Shown here: positions 55,757 to 62,714 of the stretch, piece after piece
Layout of the letters: each line of letters begins with the position of its first letter
Position numbering within the stretch: the stretch's first letter is position 1
Source of the DNA: JBBRCE01 sp038205115
GTDB taxonomy: Bacteria; Planctomycetota; Planctomycetia; Pirellulales; JBBRCE01
Assembly: GCA_038205115.1 (NCBI GenBank)
Contig: JBBRCE010000025.1
Coordinates: 5,007-69,006 of the forward strand
Direction of reading: 5' to 3'
Length of the DNA: 64,000 nt
Notes under the pieces: generated by a model
Told to the model about the DNA's origin: nothing
What the model saw: only the letters and a program-made list of their open reading frames with translations
The model's database searches: none
Made by a program: the position numbers and the translations under genes

Positions 55757-55877
55757 GGTCAGAGGTCAGGGGTCAGGGGGCAGAGGGCAGAGGTCAGGGG
55801 GCAGTAAATGCAAAGGCAGGTTCATTGGATTTTTCAAGCCCTGCTCCCCGACCTCTGAACCCTGACCCCTTTTTTTT
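55757..55877. repeat. GGTCAGG-type heptanucleotide repeat with inverted arm and T8 tail (locus C)
   Basis: Bases 55757-55805 are seven contiguous heptamers of consensus GG[TG]CAG[AGT]. After 35 bases, 55841-55868 holds four heptamers of complementary type (CTGCTCC, CCGACCT, CTGAACC, CTGACCC), then eight T (55870-55877). On the plus strand this is a long imperfect hairpin with a terminator-like T-run; on the minus strand it lies between the tRNA array and the HNH gene. Same 7-base period as loci A and B but with different unit sequence. Confidence 0.75.
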
Positions 55878-55890
55878 CCTTCTTCATCAA

Positions 55891-55965
55891 CTGCGGCGGC
55901 AGGAATCGAACCTGCGTCAGGGCGGTTAACAGCCGCCTACTCGTACCAACACGAGTTCCACCGCA
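55891..55965 (-). tRNA. tRNA-Asn (GTT)
   Basis: 75 bases. Acceptor TGCGGTG/CGCCGCA (one G-U), D arm CTCG/CGAG, anticodon stem GGCGG/CCGCC with loop CTGTTAA (anticodon GTT), T arm GCAGG-TTCGATT-CCTGC, discriminator G. CCA is not encoded. All arms are sound; a T-A first pair is unusual. Confidence 0.85.
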
Positions 55966-56020
55966 ACAATCGTCGAATCGAGGGCCAGGCGGTGTGGACG
56001 GATTCAACCGCTGCTTCCGA

Positions 56021-56091
56021 AGCGCCCAGCGGGAGTCGAACCCGCACTTCCGCCATGGCAAGGCAGCAGGCTACCGCTACATCATGGGCGC
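56021..56091 (-). tRNA. tRNA-Gly (GCC), weak D stem
   Basis: 71 bases. Acceptor GCGCCCA/TGGGCGC perfect, anticodon stem CTGCC/GGCGG (one T-G) with loop TTGCCAT (anticodon GCC), T arm GCGGG-TTCGACT-CCCGC perfect, discriminator T, no CCA. The D region ATGTAGCGGTAGCCTG does not form a normal four-pair stem. Confidence 0.8.
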
Positions 56092-56136
56092 AATCGATTT
56101 GTCGAATTCCCGAATCGCATGCGGCTCGAATCAGAC

Positions 56137-56208
56137 TCGGATTCGAGGGACTTGAACCCTCACCGACCTGATTGAGCGCCAGGCATGTTGCCATAACACT
56201 TGAATCCC
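56137..56208 (-). tRNA. tRNA-like gene, anticodon CTC by position, lacks U33
   Basis: 72 bases with a full cloverleaf: acceptor GGGATTC/GAATCCG (end pair G-G mismatched), D arm GTGT/ACAT, anticodon stem CCTGG/TCAGG, T arm GAGGG-TTCAAGT-CCCTC. The anticodon loop is CGCTCAA, so position 33 is G instead of the nearly universal U and the anticodon would be CTC (Glu). Possibly a decayed or non-decoding tRNA. Confidence 0.6.
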
Positions 56209-56221
56209 GCATCAAACGCCA

Positions 56222-56293
56222 TGGGGCCGAAGGGAGTCGAACCCTTGCCTGGCCGTTTAAAAGACGGCTACGCTACCGTTACGCCACGGCCCC
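56222..56293 (-). tRNA. tRNA-Lys (TTT)
   Basis: 72 bases. Acceptor GGGGCCG/CGGCCCC perfect, anticodon stem GCCGT/ACGGC with loop CTTTTAA (anticodon TTT), T arm AAGGG-TTCGACT-CCCTT, discriminator A, no CCA. Only 13 bases separate it from the preceding tRNA-like gene. Confidence 0.88.
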
Positions 56294-56411
56294 AAACATC
56301 AATTTGGGCCGCGCGTTTCAAACACAAAATGGTTACCATTGCCGATCTCCTGATATCGTTCCGAGTCAATTGTCGTCGCGCCACTCTCGCGATCCCTCGC
56401 TGCTCTCCAAT

Positions 56412-56483
56412 TATTCCAAGGTGGAATAGAACCAACCTCCTGCGACTTATAAGATCGCCATGCTGCCGTTACAACACTGGACC
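56412..56483 (-). tRNA. tRNA-Ile-like (TAT), degenerate
   Basis: 72 bases. Anticodon stem GCGAT/GTCGC with loop CTTATAA gives anticodon TAT, which would read AUA directly; most bacteria use a lysidine-modified CAT tRNA for that codon. The acceptor GGTCCAG/TTGGAAT has one G-A mismatch and two G-U pairs, the T stem GTTGG/CCACC has one mismatch, and the T loop TTCTATT has T where a purine is normal. Confidence 0.6.
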
Positions 56484-56536
56484 TCGACACCGTAGATCGC
56501 TGCTCCTCGCACCCTTCATTCCGCCAGCGAACCGAG

Positions 56537-56609
56537 CGACCCGTGTGGGATTCGAACCCAACCTGCGCAGAGTGAAAGTCTGCAGGCCTCACCAGCAGCC
56601 GAACGGGCC
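56537..56609 (-). tRNA. tRNA-Glu (TTC)
   Basis: 73 bases. Acceptor GGCCCGT/ACGGGTC (one G-U), D stem GGCT/GGCC (one wobble), anticodon stem GCAGA/TCTGC with loop CTTTCAC (anticodon TTC), T arm TTGGG-TTCGAAT-CCCAC with one mismatch at its base, discriminator G as usual for Glu. CCA not encoded. Confidence 0.78.
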
Positions 56610-56635
56610 GAGAGCGAAACAATCGTGCAAGGTGC

Positions 56636-56668
56636 TACGTGCAACATTAAAACTGAAAACTGAAAGGC
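56636..56668. repeat. Short heptanucleotide run AACTGAA (locus D)
   Basis: Between tRNA-Glu and tRNA-Phe the sequence ACATTAA, AACTGAA, AACTGAA, AGGCCCG has a 7-base period. Only two units are identical, so it is a minimal example of the pattern at loci A-C. Confidence 0.35.
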
Positions 56669-56706
56669 CCGACGGGGCGGAACTCAATGTCGTCCAGCGG
56701 AAGCAG

Positions 56707-56778
56707 TGGGTCGGGAGGCGCTCGAATCCTCGTCTCCTGGTCTTCAGCCAAGCGCTAAACCGTCTCAGCTACCGACCC
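56707..56778 (-). tRNA. tRNA-Phe (GAA), T-stem mismatch
   Basis: 72 bases. Acceptor GGGTCGG/CCGACCC perfect, D arm GCT/AGC, anticodon stem CTTGG/CCAGG with loop CTGAAGA (anticodon GAA), variable loop AGAC of four. The T stem GAGGA/GCCTC has A opposite G at the 53-61 pair, which is nearly always G-C, and the T loop is TTCGAGC. First member of the array in transcription order. Confidence 0.72.
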
Positions 56779-56796
56779 AGCGATGCAACGGTTCGC

Positions 56797-56830
56797 AAAA
56801 AAAATGCCCGGCGTGGCGGACACCGGGCAT
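56797..56830 (-). terminator. Intrinsic terminator upstream of the tRNA array
   Basis: On the minus strand ATGCCCGG (56830-56823) pairs with CCGGGCAT (56811-56804), extended by GTG/CAC with a bulge, followed immediately by eight T (complement of 56797-56804). This is a canonical rho-independent terminator. It would end transcripts from the small gene at 56864-57010 and insulate the tRNA array, whose first member starts 19 bases downstream. Confidence 0.8.
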
Positions 56831-56863
56831 CGATCGCAATGGCTGTGCGTGCGATTCGGTGCC

Positions 56864-57010
56864 TCAGTTTTGCCGCGGATTGACGTTGGTATTTTTGCCG
56901 GCGAAATTGCCCGGAAAAAATTCCTCGCAGCCGCCGCGATTCAAATTGGGTTTGGTTTGAGATATCGACATCACTGGCCTGCTGGAAGAAGTTTTAGCCG
57001 TGCGAGGCAT
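56864..57010 (-). CDS. Small hypothetical protein just upstream of a terminator
   Basis: 48 residues if begun at the ATG at 57010, or 35 from the ATG at 56971. The end reads MSISQTKPNLNRGG and EEFFPGNFAGKNTNVNPRQN, hydrophilic with no membrane segment. The ribosome site is weak. Support comes from position: the stop is 34 bases before a strong intrinsic terminator on the same strand and nothing else upstream would need it. Alternatively the terminator ends a small RNA. Family unknown. Confidence 0.4.
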   Translation of the reverse strand: MPRTAKTSSSRPVMSISQTKPNLNRGGCEEFFPGNFAGKNTNVNPRQN

Positions 57011-57315
57011 CCGCACAAGGTTGTTGCGACTGCTTCGTCTGAGTAGATAGACCTGGACGTTGTCGATTGGTTCGCTCCCGCACGCGAAAAACTTTTCCGC
57101 CGGCACCCACGTCTGGCACGGATATTTTTGCGCACGCCCCGCGCGCCTTCCGTCCCCTTTCGTCTCTTCCGCCCCTCACTCGCCCCGCGCCTCGCGCACA
57201 AACGGTTTGCTAGCAACTGCGCGATTCGTCTTGCCTTGCGGGGGCCAAGTTTGGTAACACAGCGGTTCGATTTGTCTGGCCGCTGGCCAGCGCGTGCCGC
57301 CGATTGGGGGAAGCC
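57011..57315. other. Spacer before the acyltransferase gene
   Basis: About 300 bases between divergent genes. Long antisense frames of the downstream gene enter here but carry no domain. No repeat or RNA was recognised. Confidence 0.35.
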
Positions 57316-58086
57316 ATGGGGTCTGTCGTTCGCAGTTGGTTGTCTTCGAATCGCTCGCTGGTGACGGATATTGCGCGGTTTGCCCGCGAGATTCCGCTGT
57401 TTCCGATCGAACGCAGCTTCGATTTGGCGGAGTTGAATCGGCTTCGCAAAAACTGCCCTGCGCGAATCTCCTGGCCGGTGCTGTTCATCAAGGCGTACGC
57501 GCTGGTGGCCGAGCGGATGCCTACGTTGCGGCAGGCGTACGTGGCTTGGCCCTGGGCGCACGTCGAAGTCTGTTCGCAAAGCACGGCCATGCTGGCCGTC
57601 AATCGGCATTATCAAGGTTCCGATCGCGTTTGCTTCGGTCGCTTCATGGAGCCGCACCAACAATCGCTATTGGAGTTGCAGCGGCAACTCGACGCTTATC
57701 AAACCGAACCGGTCGAAGAGATTTTTCGGCGTCAGGTGCGGCTATCGAAATTGCCCGCCTGGGCGCGAAGATTAGGCTTGTGGATCGCCATGAATTTATC
57801 GGGCGATCGTCGCACCAAACGGATTGGCACGTTCTCGCTGTCGACCGTCGCCAGCCAAGGCGCGTTGAATCGGTTTCATCCCACGATCACCACCACCAGC
57901 CTGACGTACGGCCCGCTCGATGCGGCTGGCAAATTGCTGGTCACCGTGATCAGCGACCATCGGCTGATCGATGGCATGCTGGCCGCGCAAGCGCTCAACG
58001 AACTCGAGCACGCGCTGGTCACGCAGTTGGCCGACGAACTTCGCACGCTGGGCGCGGTCGCCGCGCCCGCACGGTTGGCTGGCTAG
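57316..58086 (+). CDS. Stand-alone E2-catalytic/CAT-fold acyltransferase-like protein
   Basis: 256 residues from the ATG at 57316. It corresponds to the catalytic domain of 2-oxoacid dehydrogenase E2 enzymes without lipoyl or subunit-binding domains. The landmarks are the N-terminal NRLRKNCPARISWPVLFIKA, the middle IGTFSLSTVASQGALNRFHP, and the active-site motif VISDHRLIDGMLAAQALNE (His then Asp-Gly as in DHRxxDG). Such free-standing proteins probably move acyl groups from CoA to an unknown acceptor. The OleB-like gene ends 7 bp away on the opposite strand, so they are convergent and not an operon. Confidence 0.72.
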   Translation: MGSVVRSWLSSNRSLVTDIARFAREIPLFPIERSFDLAELNRLRKNCPARISWPVLFIKAYALVAERMPTLRQAYVAWPWAHVEVCSQSTAMLAVNRHYQGSDRVCFGRFMEPHQQSLLELQRQLDAYQTEPVEEIFRRQVRLSKLPAWARRLGLWIAMNLSGDRRTKRIGTFSLSTVASQGALNRFHPTITTTSLTYGPLDAAGKLLVTVISDHRLIDGMLAAQALNELEHALVTQLADELRTLGAVAAPARLAG

Positions 58087-58093
58087 CCGCCGC

Positions 58094-58969
58094 TCAGTGC
58101 GTGGCCAGAAAGTTTTCGAGCAGCGGCAGAATCTCTTGTGCCGCGTCTTCGACCACCCAGTGGCCGGCGTCGACAAAGCGATGCACGTTGGCGTACGGAA
58201 ACACCTTGATGAATCTTTCGAGAAATTTCGGCGTGAAGCACCAGTCGCACATGCCCCACAGCAACATCACCGGCCGCGGCTTCAAACCGTGCAGGCCAAG
58301 TTGAATTTTGCTGAGCGTGCCGTAACTGGGATGACTGGGCCGCATCGGAATATCGAGCACAAACCGGTGCGTGGCCACGCGATTGCGCCAGTTGTCGTAA
58401 GGTGCCAGATAGCCAGCCCGCACGGCGTTGGTCATCCAGGCCGGGTTGGTGTAGGCCATGCGGAGCGCGGCCTCGACAAATCCGTTCGCGCCTTGCACGG
58501 CCAACTTGCCCAGCAGCGGAATGCGGCAAGCCCGAATGCGCCACGGCATTCGCTCGCCGTGAAACGCGCCGGTGTTGAACAGCACAAACTGTTTGAATCG
58601 CTGCGAATCGGCGACCGCCGCGCCCAGACCAATCGCCCCGCCCCAGTCTTGCGCCAGCAGCGTGATGTTCTGTAAATTGAGCGTGGCAATCAGCGTCCGC
58701 AGGTTGGCAATATGCTGCTCCAGCCGATAGCCGTAATCTTGCGGCTTATCGCTCAAGCCGCAGCCAATATGATCCGGCACAATCAACCGATAGCGATCGC
58801 GCAGCGCCAACACCACGTTCCGCCAGTGAAACGACCAGGTGGGATTTCCGTGCACCAGCAGCAGCGGCTCGCCTTGGCCCTCGTCCAGGTAATGATAGCG
58901 TAAGCCGTTGATCCGCAACTCGTGCGATGCAAACGGATACAGCGGGCGCCAGTCGTCAGCGTGGGGCAT
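58094..58969 (-). CDS. oleB: OleB-like alpha/beta hydrolase (haloalkane-dehalogenase fold)
   Basis: 291 residues. The alpha/beta hydrolase core is complete: LLLVHGNPTWSFHWRN (oxyanion region), VPDHIGCGLSDKP, nucleophile D108 in LLAQDWGGAIGLG, acid D242 in GMCDWCF, and H270 in DAGHWVVED. An Asp nucleophile with HGNPTW and DHIGxGLSDKP is shared by haloalkane dehalogenases and OleB, the beta-lactone decarboxylase of long-chain olefin synthesis. The segments VLFNTGAFHGERMPW and YLAPYDNWRNRVATHRFVLD match OleB more than true dehalogenases as I remember them. OleC and OleD are not in the window; OleA is 43 kb away. Confidence 0.7.
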   Translation of the reverse strand: MPHADDWRPLYPFASHELRINGLRYHYLDEGQGEPLLLVHGNPTWSFHWRNVVLALRDRYRLIVPDHIGCGLSDKPQDYGYRLEQHIANLRTLIATLNLQNITLLAQDWGGAIGLGAAVADSQRFKQFVLFNTGAFHGERMPWRIRACRIPLLGKLAVQGANGFVEAALRMAYTNPAWMTNAVRAGYLAPYDNWRNRVATHRFVLDIPMRPSHPSYGTLSKIQLGLHGLKPRPVMLLWGMCDWCFTPKFLERFIKVFPYANVHRFVDAGHWVVEDAAQEILPLLENFLATH

Positions 58970-59230
58970 GAGAAAAAATGTTTTTTTGGAAGTCAGCGAA
59001 TTCGCGAACGATTAGAATAAGCAGACGCATCGAATTGGGGAAGTGAACGCGAAAAGAACTTGCCCGCGTGCCCACTCGAGATTGCGAGCAGCCTGCGAGC
59101 CATTCACCCAGGCGCTGGTTGATTGCTCGCATCGCTGCGATCAAGCCGGTTCGCATCGCCCCGAAAAATTCCGCGTCCGTTGCGTCCTTGCCGGTACACA
59201 CGTATTTCCTGATCGCCCAATGGTATCAAT

Positions 59231-60664
59231 ATGACATCACCGAAACCGAAACTGTCTCTGCTGGCGGTTGCTGTATCATCTCTGCTCGCGCTGCTAGGCA
59301 GCGTTCAACTTAGCGCGGCGGCCGACAAGCCCAACGTGCTGTTGATCTTTGCCGATCAGTGGCGTGCTCAGGCGTTTGGTTATGCCGGCGATCCCAACGT
59401 GCATACACCGGCCTTTGATCGGTTCGAAAAGCAGTGCGTCAACTTTACGCACGCGGTTTCCGGCACGCCGGTTTGCTCGCCCACCAGGGCAACCCTGCTG
59501 ACCGGCCAGCGCCCGCTGACGCACGGCGTGTTCATCAACGACGTGCCGCTCGATCCGGCTGCCAACACCATGGCCAAGCTGTTCAAAACCGCCGGCTACG
59601 AAACCGGTTGCATCGGCAAGTGGCACATCGACGCCCACGGCCGTTCCGATTTCATTCCCCGCGAGCGCCGCCAGGGCTTCGACTATTGGAAAGTGCTGGA
59701 ATGCACGCACAGTTACAATCGCTCGTTCTATTACGGCGACTCGCCAGAACGTCAGCAGTGGGAAGGCTACGATGCCCAGGCGCAAACGGCCGACGCCGCC
59801 AAGTACATTCGCGATCATGCCCAATCCGACAAGCCGTTTTTGCTGTATCTCTCGTGGGGACCGCCGCATAATCCCTACGAAACCGCGCCGGCTAAATACC
59901 GTGACATGTACAAACCGGCCGACATCAAGTTGCGTCCTAACGTGCCGGCCGACGCCCAGCAGCAAGCCCGCCGCGACCTGGCCGGTTACTACGCGCACTG
60001 CACGGCGCTGGACGATTGCCTGGCCCAACTGCAACAAGCCCTGCGGGACGCCAAGCTGGCCGATAACACCATCGTCGTCTTCACATCCGACCACGGCGAC
60101 ATGCTGGGCTCGCACGACCTTCAGCGTAAGCAGTGGCCCTACGACGAATCGGTGCGCGTGCCCATGCTGTGGCAGATTCCCGCGGCACTCGGCATCAAAC
60201 CCGGCCCGTCAAAAGTGGGCATCAATACCGAAGACATTCTGCCTACGCTGTTGTCGCTGGCCAAATTGGACATTCCCAAGTCGGTCGAAGGGCACGACCT
60301 GGCCGGCGCGCTGCGCGGCGGCCCAGACCCTACGGCCGGCGCGGCTTTGATCCGCTGCGTTTCTCCGTTTTCCGAATTCGCTCGCTCCACGGGTGGTCGC
60401 GAATATCGCGGGCTGCGAACCGCGCAGTACACCTACGTGCGCAGTCTCGACGGGCCGTGGCTGGCCTTCGACAACGACGCCGATCCGCTGCAGCTCGACA
60501 ACCTCGTCGGCAAACCGGCATTCGCCGAGCAGCAGGCTCGGCTCGAGGCGTTACTGAAAGCCCGGCTGGCCACGCAGCACGACGAATTCCTGCCCGCCAA
60601 GGCCTACCTCGACAAGTGGCATTACAAAGTCAATGTCAACGGTGCCGCACCGTATAAGTCGTAG
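59231..60664 (+). CDS. Secreted sulfatase (type I, formylglycine)
   Basis: 477 residues with a signal peptide (about 1-31, LLAVAVSSLLALLGSVQLSAAA). The catalytic box VCSPTRATLLTGQRPL has C82 in the CxPxR context converted to formylglycine by a maturase. Metal ligands appear in NVLLIFADQWRAQAFGY and FTSDHGDMLGSHDLQRKQ, and the substrate-site GCIGKWHID is typical. Planctomycetes encode many such enzymes for sulfated algal or mucin polysaccharides; this one lacks a carbohydrate-binding module and its specificity is unknown. Periplasmic. It starts 261 bp after the divergent OleB-like gene. Confidence 0.93.
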   Translation: MTSPKPKLSLLAVAVSSLLALLGSVQLSAAADKPNVLLIFADQWRAQAFGYAGDPNVHTPAFDRFEKQCVNFTHAVSGTPVCSPTRATLLTGQRPLTHGVFINDVPLDPAANTMAKLFKTAGYETGCIGKWHIDAHGRSDFIPRERRQGFDYWKVLECTHSYNRSFYYGDSPERQQWEGYDAQAQTADAAKYIRDHAQSDKPFLLYLSWGPPHNPYETAPAKYRDMYKPADIKLRPNVPADAQQQARRDLAGYYAHCTALDDCLAQLQQALRDAKLADNTIVVFTSDHGDMLGSHDLQRKQWPYDESVRVPMLWQIPAALGIKPGPSKVGINTEDILPTLLSLAKLDIPKSVEGHDLAGALRGGPDPTAGAALIRCVSPFSEFARSTGGREYRGLRTAQYTYVRSLDGPWLAFDNDADPLQLDNLVGKPAFAEQQARLEALLKARLATQHDEFLPAKAYLDKWHYKVNVNGAAPYKS

Positions 60665-60774
60665 TGGCGAATGGCAAAATCTGCAAGACGCGCGAAACGT
60701 CGGTCGCGATGGCTTTCGCAGGTTTACCTCAAACACAGTTGCTGCGTTTTACGCTACGCCTTTGCGAATACGAA

Positions 60775-61272
60775 TCACTGCAACTTTTTCCAATCGGCTC
60801 CCAACAACCCAACGGAAATGCCATTCACGTGCAAGAAGTTCGTAGCCAGAACGCTCACATACAACAGCGACAATATTCCGAAGCAAGGAATGAGCGAAAG
60901 CACGACAGCAACGGTGCCGACGATCAGACCGCACGTCTTGGCAGTGATTTTTAGTGCAGCAAAGGCGCCGACGAGGATTGCTAGGTAAATCGACAGTACG
61001 GCCGCAATGTCGATCACGTCGTGAACTTCGGATTGATATTGGAACGGAAAGCTTCGAGCCGATTGAAGAACGCCTCGCAGCGGTGCTTCGCATTCCAGCC
61101 ATAAAAGCCCGAAGAACTGCACGCACGCGGCCACAATCCACACGCGTTGCCAACGGGCAACCTGCCGCAAATCTGCGGGCGGTGCAACCAGGTTCGCGAA
61201 CTTGGTGACGCGGCGATCATCCGCGACGGCAACCGGCGACTCGTACGGATTTTGCGGCAGTTCTGCGGACAT
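60775..61272 (-). CDS. NPYESP-box membrane protein, intact third paralogue
   Basis: 165 residues from the ATG at 61272. The N-terminus MSAELPQNPYESPVAVADD carries the NPY[EQ]SP box that precedes the first helix in many planctomycete membrane proteins. Four hydrophobic segments follow (about 45-63, 86-105, 109-130, 132-146), and the chain ends with NGISVGLLGADWKKLQ. It is the last of three tandem related genes and the only one in a single frame. Function unknown; inner membrane inferred. Confidence 0.72.
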   Translation of the reverse strand: MSAELPQNPYESPVAVADDRRVTKFANLVAPPADLRQVARWQRVWIVAACVQFFGLLWLECEAPLRGVLQSARSFPFQYQSEVHDVIDIAAVLSIYLAILVGAFAALKITAKTCGLIVGTVAVVLSLIPCFGILSLLYVSVLATNFLHVNGISVGLLGADWKKLQ

Positions 61273-61343
61273 TGACGGCGATTTCTTTTAATAGGACTTC
61301 CCGAGTAGATCGGCGTTGATGCCGAGCGTCTGGCGCTCGCGGC

Positions 61344-61845
61344 TCACTTGATGCTTTTGATATCGGCGCCAAAGAGTTCGACGGTAATACCGTGAGCGCG
61401 CAAAGAGTCGGTCGCCAGTTTGTACGCGTACGTTAACGAGACGAACCCAAGGCACGGCACAAGCGAAAGCATAGTCAGAATTGTGGCCACGATCCATGCA
61501 GATGTCTTCGGCAATTTGCGCCACGGCAATCGAGCCCATCACGGTTGCCGCCAGAACAGCCGTCACTGCCACGAATTCAATGATATCGCTTACCACGTGT
61601 TGGTTCGAGTAAGGTCGGGACGATTGGCCTGTACCTTGCAACAGCAATAGCGGCAACATCATCAAACACAGAACACCGAATAACTGAACGTAAGCACTCG
61701 CAATCAACATGCGCTGCCAACGGGCAACATGCCGCAAGTCGTTCCGCGATGGCACCAAGTACGGCCGCTCAATCGCGTCACAATCATTGTCGACGGCAAC
61801 CGGCGACTCGTACGGATTTTGCAGCGGTTCATCGGGCAATTGCAA
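61344..61845 (-). pseudogene. Second NPYESP paralogue, frameshifted
   Basis: It starts at a TTG (61845, or 61839) after AAAGGA and reads EPLQNPYESPVAVDNDC, then helices like its downstream paralogue up to GSIAVAQIA. Near 61505-61512 the homologous reading jumps to another frame (KTSAWIVATILTMLSLVPC, then AHGITVELFGADIKSIK, stop at 61344). One extra base explains it. In the first frame translation would run on to 61288 as non-homologous sequence. Either a recent pseudogene, a sequencing indel, or recoding; the homology to the intact neighbour on both sides of the break is plain. Confidence 0.72.
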
Positions 61846-61851
61846 TTTCCT

Positions 61852-62371
61852 TTAATCCGCCGGTGATTCCAGTTGGCCGGACTTGACGCCCAGCGGACCG
61901 ACTCGCAAACCATTCTGCTTGAAAACCCGAATCGCCTGAACGTGTACGATCAACAGCGCCAGCAAGCCCGACGCGGGCGAAAAGCAAATACTTGGCCGGA
62001 CCGAGCGGGCCGACGAAGTCGCGATAAACAAAACCGAACGTCGGCGTGAGCGACACGATGCCCAAGAAGATGCCGATCAACACCGGAAATACTTTTGTGC
62101 CGATGGCGAACACACAGATCGCGCTGATCAACGAGGCGATCACCGACACGAAAAACACGTATTGTTCGAACCGCTCGGGCGCCAGGCAAACCGCGGCGAT
62201 GGCCGCAATTTGCAAAACCAGGCTCCCGACCGCGCCACGGTCGTAACCAGCCACGGCCGCCAGATCGTCCCACAAGCGGCTGTTGACGCCGACTGCCGAT
62301 CTGGGCTCTGGTTTTTTTTCGACGAGTTCTTCCGGTAAAAGATAGGGCTGCCGCCCACGTCCGGTTGTCAT
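61852..62371 (-). pseudogene. First paralogue of the tandem set, frameshifted near its end
   Basis: From the ATG at 62371 the frame encodes a charged N-terminus, GYDRGAVGSLVLQIAAIAA and further helices as in the family. Near 61975-61990, after AKYLLF, the family-like sequence continues in a different frame: SGLLALLIVHVQAIRVFKQN, then NGLRVGPLGVKSGQLE, ending at a TAA (61854-61852) just ahead of the ribosome site of the next gene. The unshifted frame instead ends at 61829, overlapping that gene. The tidy end in the shifted frame argues that it is ancestral. Confidence 0.68.
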
Positions 62372-62714
62372 TGCGATGCCCTCCGCATCATGAATTTAGC
62401 CGCAAATTGCCGATGGGCCAGACGATCCCCCCTGTTGCATTTCATGCTAAGCTGGCCAGCGGCGCTTGACAAGCGATTTCAGATGGGCCGAGACGGAGCG
62501 CTAGCCCGCATTTCTCACCAGGCTGAAGTTGGGTGGGGTTTGGCGCGGTCGAGTTGTCGCAGCTTCGGGGCGTGGTCCGCGGCGATGGGAGTTGCGTCGG
62601 CGAGTTTGCCTAAAGCCCCGTCAGATGGTGGTTTTTCGGTCGATGCGCGTACGGCCAGCGGCCGAGGTGCAAGTCGGGTTGGAAAAGATGACTTTGCAAA
62701 GCGGTGACGTCCGC

